From: Symbiodinium natans
Taxonomy: Eukaryota > Sar > Dinophyceae > Suessiales > Symbiodiniaceae
Length of the DNA stretch: 62,000 nt
Assembly: GCA_905221605.1 (NCBI GenBank)
Contig: CAJNDS010002855.1
Coordinates: 1 to 62,000, forward strand
Direction of reading: 5' to 3'
Under the pieces are notes generated by a model, which was given only the letters and a program-made list of their open reading frames with translations, was not told where the DNA came from and made no database searches. The translations under genes and the position numbers were made by a program. Positions 53,255-61,700 of the stretch are shown one piece after another. Numbering within the stretch: position 1 is the first letter of the stretch; each line of letters begins with the position of its first letter.

Positions 53255-53545
53255 GAAGGTTTGAGCAGCAAAGATCTCCACTCTGTATTCCCTGCAGGTA
53301 TCACAGGCCCTCCACTCTGCAGTTCCTGCTTGAAGGATCCGGGCAGCAAATATCTCCAGTTCGTATCCCTGCAGACAGAGAAGCCCTCCACCCTGCACTC
53401 CCTGCGTGCTTGCAGGATCCGGCCAGCGAAGATCTCCACTCCGTATTCCCTGCAGGCAGAGAAGCCCTCCGCCCTGCACTCCCTGCTTGCTTGCAGGATC
53501 CGGCCAGCGAAGATCTCCGCTCCGTATTCCCTTCAGATCCATGAG
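53255..53545. repeat. About 81-bp tandem repeat, 3.5 copies
   Basis: The unit core is AGGATCCGGCCAGCGAAGAT then CTCC...GTATTCCCTGCAGGCAGAGA. Each unit again carries a TATTCCC/TATCCC motif. Confidence 0.9.
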
Positions 53546-53876
53546 AAGCGTCGGGTAGCAAAGCCCCCCGCGTGCCTTTCTGCAACTCGATGACTTTTCC
53601 TGGTAGCTGTTGATGTTCCGGCTGCTTCGTGTTGGGCAGGCAGCGGCCCGCTATGACACTCCAACTGATATAGCCCCGGCGCACAGTCATCAAGTCGACG
53701 ATGGCTATCACCACTATCCCTCCCCTTTGCGACGCCGTATCCGCCCTCCAACAGCTCCTGCGTGAAAGCGATGGAATGTCATAGGTGTATTCCCGCCTTG
53801 GCTATTCTATTCCCTGACGCCTGCGTGGCAAATCCAAAATATCCCAGAATCAATCTGGCTATCCCTGCTGCACACG

Positions 53877-54085
53877 CTTGACTCGATGGAACTCTCCTTG
53901 CTCCCAAACCTTGACTCGACGGCAATCCCTGCTGCCAAACTTTGACTCGATGGATATCCCTTGCTCCCAAATCCTGACTCGATGGATTTCCCTTGCTGCC
54001 ACATCCTGACTCGATGGATTTCCCTTGCTGCCACATCCTGACTCGATGGATTTCCCTTGCTCCCAAATCTTGACTCTATGGCAAT
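53877..54085. repeat. 32-33-bp tandem repeat, about seven copies
   Basis: The unit is TGACTCGATGGATTTCCCTT followed by GCTGCCACATCC. The period is not a multiple of three, so the overlapping frames (IHRVRMWQQGK, SSQDLGA types) are repeat shadows. Confidence 0.95.
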
Positions 54086-54839
54086 CACACATTTTCCTTG
54101 CACATATACTCCCGACATGCAAATTCCGCCACAAATCGTACATGAGGAGCCCGCACTATCCCCCTGCAAGCAAGACTTGATGATATCGCCACTCTTCTAT
54201 CTTCGCCATCTTGTCCTTGTCATCCGTCCGCTCGTTTCGATATGCCATTCACTATCCAAGCCCCCATCTCCCTTGGCCACCCGAGCACGTGTACATCACA
54301 ATGTGCCTGCCGATGTGTCAATGTGCAGAACCGCGTCCGGGGCCAACCTCCCTGATAATCAAAGCAAACATTAGGCTCGTAGGGCATTCGCCAGACCGCT
54401 CATTCCACGCCACTGCCACACACGCGTCATCATCTTCATCATGAGCATCTCATCTGTTCGAATCCTATGTATCTCCCCCCCGTGTCCCGGGCAAACCCCC
54501 CAATAAGCAGGACCTGAATCTATCCCGTTCGCTCATGCTTCGCTTCCACTCTATCGAGCTAACCCCCCAATAAGCAAGACCTGAATCTATCCCGTCCGCT
54601 CAGGCTTCACTTTCACTCTATCCCGTCCGATCGCCAAAACGACTCAGAGTACCTCGAGTCCGTCCGGTCATATCTTCGGGCGATCCAGGCTTATCGCAGA
54701 AGTGTCTAGGCTTCTCCCAGATGTGTCCCAGGCCTGTAAATTGACTATTCCGGCCATCCAGATGTATTCCGAAACTATCCACCGGCATCCCAGAGACGTC
54801 GAAGGTTCCCGACGCCTCAGTTGCATCCCTTGTCTGTAA

Positions 54840-55025
54840 TCATCCTATTCCCGTGCGAGCTTCAAGCCACCACCAAGCGTACTGACCGGGCTTCCGCGTC
54901 TCCCCGTTCTCAAACATCAATGCGCCATTCGCCACGTCCGCCTGCATTCCCCGGAACATTCTGGGCCTGAATCTTGATCCAGCTCGCGCCTTCATTCCGT
55001 CGACGATTTCTCTCTCGTTGTTCAC
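54840..55025 (-). CDS. Short ORF in the retrotransposon, possible Gag remnant
   Basis: A 61-codon minus-strand frame overlapping the end of the preceding ORF by four bases. It contains MKARAGSRFRPRMFRGMQAD and KPGQYAWWWLEARTG. It may be the decayed continuation of the reading frame after further shifts. No domain was recognised. Confidence 0.25.
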   Translation of the reverse strand: MNNEREIVDGMKARAGSRFRPRMFRGMQADVANGALMFENGETRKPGQYAWWWLEARTGIG

Positions 55026-55432
55026 TGGTCTCCAGAGACTGGGATCTGATAGTTGTCGTCGATGTTGGTTATAACCCCTCTTGTGGTTCGGAGTTTTGCG
55101 ACACTCATCCGCAGCATGGGATATAATCCTCCTCGAAATCCCGCTCGAACCCCTATCCCGAGTTTTGGGATACCCCCCCGCAAGGACGTACTCCTCAGCG
55201 AAGCCCTGCTCGAATCCCTATCCCAAGACACCCCCCGTTCGAGTTGGGCGAGCTGCGTGACGAAGTCCTCAGTGGAATCAATTGTTTGCTGATCTCTGGG
55301 CGGGACGAGCGCTGCAATGAGGTCGCCCTCTGGATTAGGGTAAAAACGTTCCCTATCCCTGTTCGCGGCGCAGCGTTCTCTGACATCTGTGTGGTCTATG
55401 TTCCTAGCGGACACGGCATATTCCCGGGTAGC
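55022..55432 (-). pseudogene. Frame-shifted continuation after Gag
   Basis: In the +1 frame relative to Gag, the minus strand is open through the Gag stop to 55022 (first in-frame GTG at 55414). It reads YPNPEGDLIAALVPPRDQQT and later STEDFVTQLAQLERGVSWD, with the same charged style as Gag. The two frames overlap near 55435-55460, which fits either a fixed frameshift mutation or programmed frameshifting. No protease motif was seen, so this is more likely a Gag C-terminus than pol. Confidence 0.4.
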
Positions 55433-55433
55433 C

Positions 55434-58400
55434 TCAGGGTTGCGGCCCGCCCCTGGCAGAGAGATGCTGTGCCCAATCTTCCATGTACTGGTAGTTTTGG
55501 TCCGCCCTCCACTCCTCTATTCTTTTCTTGATTCTATCATATAACCAAGAGTGTGTTTTACCCTCTGCCGGTCTCTTCCTCCAGGCCTCGATGTCATGGT
55601 TCAAGAACGAAAGGTGCCGCACCTTACTATGCAGGATATCCCCCAGTTGCTCATCGGACCATGTGCCTCGCCCCGTCGCTTCAACCCGCACGCGCACACT
55701 ATCCCATTTGTTCATGAAAACGTCCAGACTATCCACCTCGCATTGACCTGAGTATTTCTCACACGCAGTACAAGACAAGGCCTCGTTCAACACCTCCTGC
55801 TCCCTATTGGGAGAAACGCTGTAAAATCTCACCACCATGCTTAGTAGCCTCATAGCCGACATTGTCTCTCGCCCAACCGTTCGCTTGAACATCTCCCCCT
55901 GCACTTTACTGGCCAGACTCGTTGATTTGATCATATTCCGCAGCCCTTCCCATAGCTTGTTTTCCAAAGCCGCATACTTCAATGGTCTATCCAATTCGCT
56001 TTCACTCATATCCCTAACATGCAGAATCGTGGAGTATCCGTACTCCCCGTCGTAAATGTACGCGCTTTTCACCGCCCGGGCCACTTCCCCAAGCCACGTG
56101 TGTAGATTCGCCGGATTGGGCTCCTCAGGAAGGATCATATCAAAGCACTGGTATACTATCCCTAGATACTCCCGTCGCCTCAACTCAGGATCAACGCCAC
56201 CATGACCGTCTCCACACTGTAGTGCCTGACGCATTCTACGCTGCTCTTCGCACGTCTTTTCCACTTCAGCTACTCTATACCGCATTGCGCTCATCTCCGC
56301 CTCGATGTTGTTCCGTTTTGTTGCCGCATCTATCCGTTCAGTGAGCTCCGTGATGAGACCCTCCTGCGTCTCCCGCATGGTCCTGAGCCGCGCGTTCTCG
56401 TTCTCGAGCTGTTCGATTCTTCTCTGCGTTTGGGTTTTATACTCCCTCCATTCGCCCTTGTCCGCCGCATTCTCGTTTTGCATCTTCGCTATCGATTCAC
56501 GCATCTCCTGAACCATGACTTCCAACTCTTTGATCCTCACGGATGCAACGAATGTTTTTGCGTCCTTCGCCTGCTGATCCCGCACACGCCGAAGCATCTT
56601 GGCCATCTCCGCGACATTTGCCTCTATTCCATCAATCCTCCCAGCGATCCTGACACATGCGCTCCGCGCCCCATCGTCAGCGCAATTGTTGTCAGTTCTA
56701 TCAGTGCTCCTCGCGATATTCCCGCGGTCCCGACTACTGTATTCTACCACGCGTAATCTATCCCTCAGCTGCTTGTTCTCGTCCATGATTTCCGCATATT
56801 CCTTGCCCATCTTCTCAATCAGCTTTTCCGTGGCATCAACTCTCCCCTTCACGGTGCCTATATCACTCGTCATCCCATTGATACTCTCACGAATCTGTTG
56901 CAGAGGCTCCGCGATGTTCTTCGACATCGATACATCCATCGTCCCTTTCATTTGCTTGAGTTCGCCCGCGACAAACCTCACACGAGAACTCATCCTGTCA
57001 ACGCTTTTCGCTATCTCTTTAAACTCGTCCCGCTCAACATGATTGGCGCTTTCGCTCGCCTCTCCGCGCTCGCGGCCCAATGGTTCCACAGCCTTTGTCA
57101 ACTCCTCTCTAATCCAGCTCCGTAGATCCCGAATGCTATCATTCAATTGCCGTTGCACATTGCGTTCGACATCAATCATCTCGGCACGTTGGGTTATGGA
57201 CTTCTCTTCAACCTCATCCAGTCTATCGTGGATCCTCCTGAGCCCATCCCGTATCTCGTCATTCATCTCCGTGGTCGCGTTCCTGATGTCTATAGTCACT
57301 CCTTCTATCGCATCAACTCTGCCCTCACACCCTTCATATTCCGATATTCCATTTCCCCTTGCGGCGGCATCATGTGATATCCCGTTCGGGGGTTGCGGGG
57401 GAGGGGTACTTATCGTATATTCCATCTTCTTGGCCCTCGTCCCAGCATCAATCTTTGGTGACCTTGCTATGTCCGAAGATCCTTGGCTGATGTCTCCTAT
57501 TCTCCCATTTAGCGGCGCGTTCCCATTCAGTCTATCCAACCCTATCCCAACGTCGACTGCACCACCTTCTGGACCGGCCGAATGTTTCGTCCTATTCCCT
57601 GTCCCCTGGCGTTGTTCCACTCTTCGACCCTCAAGAAATGCCAACATCACGTCACTGCGGTGGTCGATGCTATTCCACCCAATGCTCAATCCTGCGTTCC
57701 TCGCTCCGAGCTCTATCCCCTTTGCGCCACCCATACTCCCCAGCCCTATCCCATCGCCACCACTTCGATCATTGCCCCACTCGTCCACATTAGCGATGGT
57801 CTGCTCCTTCTTCTTCGGCCCGTCAAGTCGTCCCGAGACCTCTCTGAGCTCTCCAGTGATTTTTGGGCCAGGTCGTCCCGAGACCTCTCTGGTCTCTCCA
57901 GGGATTTTTGGGCCAGGTCGTCCCGAGACCTCTCTGGACTCTTGAGGGAAGTTTGAGCCAGGTCGTCCCGAGACCTCTGTGGGCTCTTGAGGGAATTTTG
58001 GGCCAGGTCGTCCCGAGACCTCTCTGGACTCTTGAGGGAAGTTTGAGCCAGGTCGTCCCGAGACCTCTCTGGGCTCTCCAGGGATTTTTGGGCCATGTTG
58101 TTCCGAGTCTATCCCCACCCTCATGATCCTTTCAACGCGTTCATCTCGCATATCTCCCAGCTCCGCCGCCGCATCACTTCTACGAATATCCCCATGAACT
58201 CGCGCATCGTGTCCATCAAGACCTTGAGGATCCTTCACCCATCGATCGGCGCAACTATCCCCATGAACTCGCGCACCTATCCCAAGAGTATCCCGATCTC
58301 CGCCGTCTCCATCAGGACCAAAAGGATCCCATCTATCAACTCCATTGTTTGCTATCCCAACATCATCCGATCTCCGAGCATATCCCAAGTCGCTCCGTCC

Positions 58401-58748
58401 ATGATGCGATTCCTCCAGGCAGCCGTCTCCGGCTAACATATCTTCCTCGACAACCCCGCCAAAAACACTCAAAGGCCCTGATATCCCATCATCCGCCCTA
58501 GGAGTCGTTCCATCTGAAAGGCTCAGATCCCATGGTCCTCCTCGTTCCTGACTATCCCCAATGCCTGACAAGTCAAACGCTTTGTCGTCCCCGCTCGCAT
58601 TCTTCCCAAGTCCATCTCCATCTCCAGCGCACCCATCGTACATTCCGTTCCCTATTCCTGCGGGGGTGCGTCCACTCCCCACATGTCTATCCCGACCCAA
58701 ATCCATATATCCCTCTCGTGCCCGCTCGTCGTTCCACATGTCCGTCAT
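55434..58748 (-). CDS. gag: Gag-like structural protein of the LTR element (1104 aa)
   Basis: A single large ORF starts at an ATG 64 bp inside the 5' LTR. Residues 1-215 are rich in Gly, Asp and Arg. Residues about 218-307 are six 15-residue repeats of the form GRPGxxxPxExxEVS. Residues about 480-840 have heptad-like patterning with long charged helices (NDEIRDGLRRIHDRLDEVEE; later MRYRVAEVEKTCEEQRRMRQ) and are probably coiled coil. Residues about 856-1083 (ILPEEPNPANLHTWLGEVAR through the SWLYDRIKKRIEEWRADQ region) are a compact helical domain whose position and character fit a retrotransposon capsid. No CCHC zinc knuckle was seen. The expected role is RNA packaging and particle assembly in the cytoplasm. 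Family assignment is by architecture, not by a matched signature. Confidence 0.7.
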   Translation of the reverse strand: MTDMWNDERAREGYMDLGRDRHVGSGRTPAGIGNGMYDGCAGDGDGLGKNASGDDKAFDLSGIGDSQERGGPWDLSLSDGTTPRADDGISGPLSVFGGVVEEDMLAGDGCLEESHHGRSDLGYARRSDDVGIANNGVDRWDPFGPDGDGGDRDTLGIGARVHGDSCADRWVKDPQGLDGHDARVHGDIRRSDAAAELGDMRDERVERIMRVGIDSEQHGPKIPGEPREVSGRPGSNFPQESREVSGRPGPKFPQEPTEVSGRPGSNFPQESREVSGRPGPKIPGETREVSGRPGPKITGELREVSGRLDGPKKKEQTIANVDEWGNDRSGGDGIGLGSMGGAKGIELGARNAGLSIGWNSIDHRSDVMLAFLEGRRVEQRQGTGNRTKHSAGPEGGAVDVGIGLDRLNGNAPLNGRIGDISQGSSDIARSPKIDAGTRAKKMEYTISTPPPQPPNGISHDAAARGNGISEYEGCEGRVDAIEGVTIDIRNATTEMNDEIRDGLRRIHDRLDEVEEKSITQRAEMIDVERNVQRQLNDSIRDLRSWIREELTKAVEPLGRERGEASESANHVERDEFKEIAKSVDRMSSRVRFVAGELKQMKGTMDVSMSKNIAEPLQQIRESINGMTSDIGTVKGRVDATEKLIEKMGKEYAEIMDENKQLRDRLRVVEYSSRDRGNIARSTDRTDNNCADDGARSACVRIAGRIDGIEANVAEMAKMLRRVRDQQAKDAKTFVASVRIKELEVMVQEMRESIAKMQNENAADKGEWREYKTQTQRRIEQLENENARLRTMRETQEGLITELTERIDAATKRNNIEAEMSAMRYRVAEVEKTCEEQRRMRQALQCGDGHGGVDPELRRREYLGIVYQCFDMILPEEPNPANLHTWLGEVARAVKSAYIYDGEYGYSTILHVRDMSESELDRPLKYAALENKLWEGLRNMIKSTSLASKVQGEMFKRTVGRETMSAMRLLSMVVRFYSVSPNREQEVLNEALSCTACEKYSGQCEVDSLDVFMNKWDSVRVRVEATGRGTWSDEQLGDILHSKVRHLSFLNHDIEAWRKRPAEGKTHSWLYDRIKKRIEEWRADQNYQYMEDWAQHLSARGGPQP
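57833..58102 (-). repeat. 45-bp in-frame tandem repeat in gag, six copies
   Basis: Encodes six copies of a 15-residue unit (GRPGPKIPGEPREVS type), with variants NFPQES and KITGEL. Unit borders keep the reading frame, unlike the repeats in the 3' half of the element. Confidence 0.95.
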
Positions 58749-58776
58749 GACGTTGAACTATCCTCGCCTCGCCTTC

Positions 58777-58812
58777 GGCTCAGTCGGTGCAGAAACTACA
58801 AGGCTCTTAACC
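58777..58812 (-). promoter_or_regulatory. Possible primer-binding site, tRNA-Lys(CUU)-like
   Basis: The sequence next to the 5' LTR reads, on plus, GGCTCAGTCGGTGCAG, then AAACTACAAG, then GCTCTTAACC. GCTCAGTCGGT is the usual D-arm sequence of many tRNAs, and CTCTTAA is the anticodon loop of a lysine tRNA with anticodon CUU. This would suit priming by a 5' half-tRNA cut near the anticodon, as known for the Drosophila copia element. No TGG-type 3'-end match is present. Confidence 0.4.
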
Positions 58813-59604
58813 TGTGCGAAGTGTCCAAACCAAGGAAAACTTGCGCGTCGAAGAACTGAAAAACTGTGTCCACTATTCCGGTTGATCAGACCCAAGTAGA
58901 CAAGGAAGTTGGTTATATACAGTTGTAAGGTGTAATGTTGCTCCAGAAGTAGCAGTATCCCTGCCAACGGGGAACTCAAGGTAGCTAGCCTATCGTTCCA
59001 AGCCACTCCCGACGTTAACTATCGGAAGGATCCCCAAAGTTGCTATCTCCAGGGGGTGGTAACCTATCGTTCAAGATGTATCCACTAGCCGTCCGGCTGC
59101 GTGTTGTACACCTATCCCAATATTCACCTGGACAGCCACCTATCCTCAGTATCCTCCGGCCTCCGGCTATGAGTTGTAAAGAGAACAGATAACTATCCCA
59201 AGGGTTAGGGAAAAGGATCTATCCCTCGTCGACGCCCGATCGTTTTAGCTCCTCTGGCCTCCGGCTGCGAGTTGGCTAAGCGGATCCACCACGTACAGGG
59301 ACACTATCCACGGGGGCAAAACTGTACAAGTGGGGCGCAGCTACACGGACGAAGTCAAGAAACAAACAAAAGAGAAAGGTGAATGAATGTACAGTGTGCT
59401 TATGTTGCTGTCTTGTTGCCCTGTAAGCCCAGACAGCAACAGCACACGAAATTCTATCCAGGCCCCTCCATCTATCCCGAGGCTCAGCGCGCTATTCCGG
59501 CTCGTCCGCGAGGAGGTCGACATCTATCCCGGAGCAAACCCGAAATCAACTGACATCAAAACAATTGCTCCCCCGAAAGTACCTGAAAGACGTGGTGCGA
59601 AACA
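58813..59604 (-). repeat. 5' LTR (792 bp)
   Basis: Same length and ends as 50179-50970. It should carry the promoter of the element. Several CTATCC/CTATCCC motifs and three versions of CCGGCTGCGAGTTG occur inside it. Confidence 0.95.
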
Positions 59605-59609
59605 GCATA
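59605..59609. repeat. Target-site duplication, right copy (GCATA)
   Basis: GCATA directly follows the right LTR and matches 50174-50178. Confidence 0.9.
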
Positions 59610-59763
59610 GAACATGTGTATCCATCTATACATATATCTACACATAGCGCCAATCTGTCAGAAGCCCGGCAAGGTCCGATTCTTGAAGCGTGCTCCGTAC
59701 TTTCAAAGTTCAGAGTAGTTCTTGGGAATTTTGCGCCCGTTGTCTGACGTCTGCTTACCCTGC

Positions 59764-60145
59764 GACCCTAAACCCTAAACCCTATAAACCCTAAGCCCTA
59801 AACCCCCTATACACCCTAAACCCGAAGCCCTGACCCCTAAACCCTAAACCCTAAACCCTGAAAACCTTATACCCTAAACCCTAAACCCTATGCTACCCTG
59901 AGTGAATTTTAGTGAGTTTTGGTGACCTTAAACCCTCAAAACCTTAAAAACCCTAAACCCTAAACCCTAAACCCTAAACCCTAAAAACCCTAAACCCTAA
60001 ACCCTAAACCCCCAAAAACCTTAAACCCTAAACCCTAAACCCCAATAGCCTTAAACCCTAAACCCTAAACCCTAAACCCTAAACCTTAAACCCTAAACCC
60101 AAACCCTAAACCCTAAACCCTAAAAACCTAAAACCCCAAACCCTG
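59764..60145. repeat. CCCTAAA region, degenerate
   Basis: About 45 CCCTAAA-type units with CCCTATAAA, CCCCAAA and CTTAAA variants and short unique breaks. Confidence 0.9.
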
Positions 60146-60150
60146 GTGAC

Positions 60151-60270
60151 CTGGGAACCGGGGACGGACGATGCACGGCGTCGGATGGTTCCTAGGCTCG
60201 CACTCTCCGTGCCGGCGCCGGACCAGCACACCCTGCGGCAGAAGGACTTCTTGTTGGGTGCTCCACCCTT
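60151..60270 (-). CDS. Candidate exon (40 codons) between heptamer introns
   Basis: On minus the island follows GGGCTGCAAG and reads KGGAPNKKSFCRRVCWSGAG and TESASLGTIRRRASSVPGSQ. It ends TCCCAG|GTCACC, a canonical donor. Both borders are phase 0. It is basic, with two cysteines four residues apart. No family was recognised. The plus strand is also open, but without usable borders. Confidence 0.4.
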
Positions 60271-60589
60271 CTTGCAGCCCTAAACCCTAAACCCTAAACC
60301 CTGCAGCCCAAAATGGGTACTCGTGATTGCAGTTTCGGGTTGGGGGCCTAAAGGGGCTCTGCGAGCATCCTAAGGTTAGTGGGTTCGCGACTGAGCGGAA
60401 CCCGCAGGACTGAAGAAGTCCCTGAAGCCTAAACCTTCAACCCTAAACCCTAAACCATAAACCCTAAGCCCTTAGGGTTTAGGGTTTAGTGTCCGTTTTA
60501 ACAAACCCTAAGCCCTAAAGACCCTGAAGGTCTTTTATCTGGCCGTCTGAATTTTCACTTAGAGGTTCATGGTACTTGTAACCCAACTA

Positions 60590-60696
60590 CAGGTGGTTGT
60601 CAACATTATGGTCCCTTTTTGTATCCCTATTATAATACGGCACCTAATATTTAAGGTAATTACCCCAAAAAGGATCATGATTTTGACAGCCACCCA
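60590..60696. mobile_element. Hairpin element (family F)
   Basis: GGTGGTTGTCAACATTATGG / CATGATTTTGACAGCCACCC are inverted, and so are the inner arms TCCCTTTTTG / CAAAAAGGA. Related GGTCCCTTTTTG ends occur near 700, 7395, 30828 and 43313. Confidence 0.65.
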
Positions 60697-61125
60697 TGTG
60701 ACTATCGCCCACTTTCGAGCCCTGAAGTACCCTGGTAGGGTGATCCTTGGGTTCTCGGTGCAGTAACAACTCGGATAGGGCTTAGGGCTTAGGGCTTAGG
60801 GTTTAGGGTTTAGGGTTTAGGGTTCAGGGCTTGCCTTTCTACTAACAATCCTGAATAGAGATTGCAGTACCCCCTATTGTAATCCCTATTTAAGGCACCG
60901 CGAAGCCTCCAAGCAAGCTTGCATCCTTTGTAGGGACAGCGGATTAGGTTTGAGGCTTTAAAGGAAATGGACGCAAGCTTCCAAGAGGTTTAGGGTTAAA
61001 CCCTATAAACCCTAAACCCTAAGCTCCTAAGCCCTCGAAGCCCGGTACCGGTTCCAGTCACTTCGCCAACTTTTTCTATCGGCCAACCTTTGATGCTTGC
61101 GCTACGTAGCGTTAAGGGCTTCGGG

Positions 61126-61224
61126 TTGGGATGTTCCCAACCGTCCCTAGTGGGGATTAGAATAGAGGGGGGGGGGTACTACAATCACTATTAAGGACTG
61201 TTAAGTAAAAGGCCAACATCCCAT
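61126..61224. mobile_element. Family-C hairpin element, copy 3
   Basis: The ends TTGGGATGTTCCCAA and CCAACATCCCA are inverted. The interior has the shared GTCCCTAGTGGGGATTAGAA / TTAAGGACTGTT segments. Confidence 0.65.
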
Positions 61225-61368
61225 GGTGCGGTTTCTTACCCTAAACCCTCAACCCTAAACCCTCAACCCTATATAAACCCTAAACCCGAAACCCTAAACC
61301 CTAAACACTAAACCCTAAACCCGAAACCGTAAACCCTAAACCCTCAACCCGAACCCTAAACCCTAAAC
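61222..61368. repeat. CCCTAAA array, degenerate
   Basis: About 18 units with CCCTCAA and CCCGAAA variants. Confidence 0.9.
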
Positions 61369-61448
61369 CGCCCACCGGCCTAAGTCCAGTACGGGCAACG
61401 CTGGATGACATCTGCTCGACAGCCTCAGCCCGCAAATTGCAAACAGAA

Positions 61449-61700
61449 GGGTTTGGGGTTTAGGGTTTAGGGTTTAGGGTTTGGGGTTTAGGGTTTAGGG
61501 TTTGGGGTTTAGGGTTTAGGGTTTGGGATTTGGGGTTTGGGGGTTTGGGGTTTGGGCTTTAGGGTTTGGGGGTTAGGGTTTAGGGTTTAGGGTTTGGGGT
61601 TTAGGGTTTGGGGTTTGGGGTTTGGGGTTTAGGGTTTAGGGTTTAGGGTTTGGGGTTTGGGGTTTGGGGTTTGGGGTTTAGGGCGTGGGGCTTGGGGGTT
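61449..61700. repeat. Mixed TTTAGGG/TTTGGGG array
   Basis: About 33 units in irregular alternation of TTTAGGG and TTTGGGG. The remainder to 62000 is degenerate TTTAGGG-like and unique sequence without a convincing frame. Confidence 0.9.

Larger units (their letters stand above)
50977..54839 (-). other. Non-coding 3' half of the retrotransposon
   Basis: About 3.9 kb with only scattered short frames on both strands and no pol-type motifs (no YxDD, DTG/DSG or HHCC pattern noticed). It contains three tandem-repeat blocks and partial duplications, for example two versions of GAGGACTTA(C/T)TGGTGATCAG near 51455 and 51943, and related CCCCCCGGCT segments near 52300 and 52470. The TATCCC-type hexamer recurs throughout. 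It may be decayed pol, captured DNA or a cis-acting region. Confidence 0.6.
50179..59604 (-). mobile_element. Intact LTR retrotransposon, 9426 bp, Gag-only
   Basis: Two 792-bp direct repeats with TG...CA ends flank a 7842-bp interior, and a 5-bp duplication GCATA surrounds the element. The coding sense is minus, so the right LTR is the 5' LTR. In order from that LTR come a possible primer-binding site (58777-58812), a 1104-codon Gag-like ORF, and about 4.4 kb without recognisable protease, reverse transcriptase, RNase H or integrase. A G6 run then abuts the 3' LTR as a minimal polypurine tract. The LTRs differ at 4 of 792 positions with no indels, indicating a recent insertion. It is probably non-autonomous and mobilised in trans by a related complete element. 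The interior is strongly enriched for the hexamer TATCCC (GGGATA in sense). Confidence 0.9.

Noticed and set aside
50977-55020. Search for reverse transcriptase, integrase and protease in the retrotransposon
   Set aside because: No YxDD, DTG/DSG or HHCC-like pattern was noticed in the frames read. The minus frames are short and broken.
57043-57945. 300-codon plus-strand frame antisense to gag
   Set aside because: Fully inside the longer Gag frame, with Ser/Pro/Leu-rich composition typical of the antisense of a charged coiled-coil protein.
58777-58812. A real tRNA gene next to the LTR
   Set aside because: Only a D-arm-like and an anticodon-loop-like piece are present. The D-stem and anticodon stem do not pair properly and no T-arm follows.
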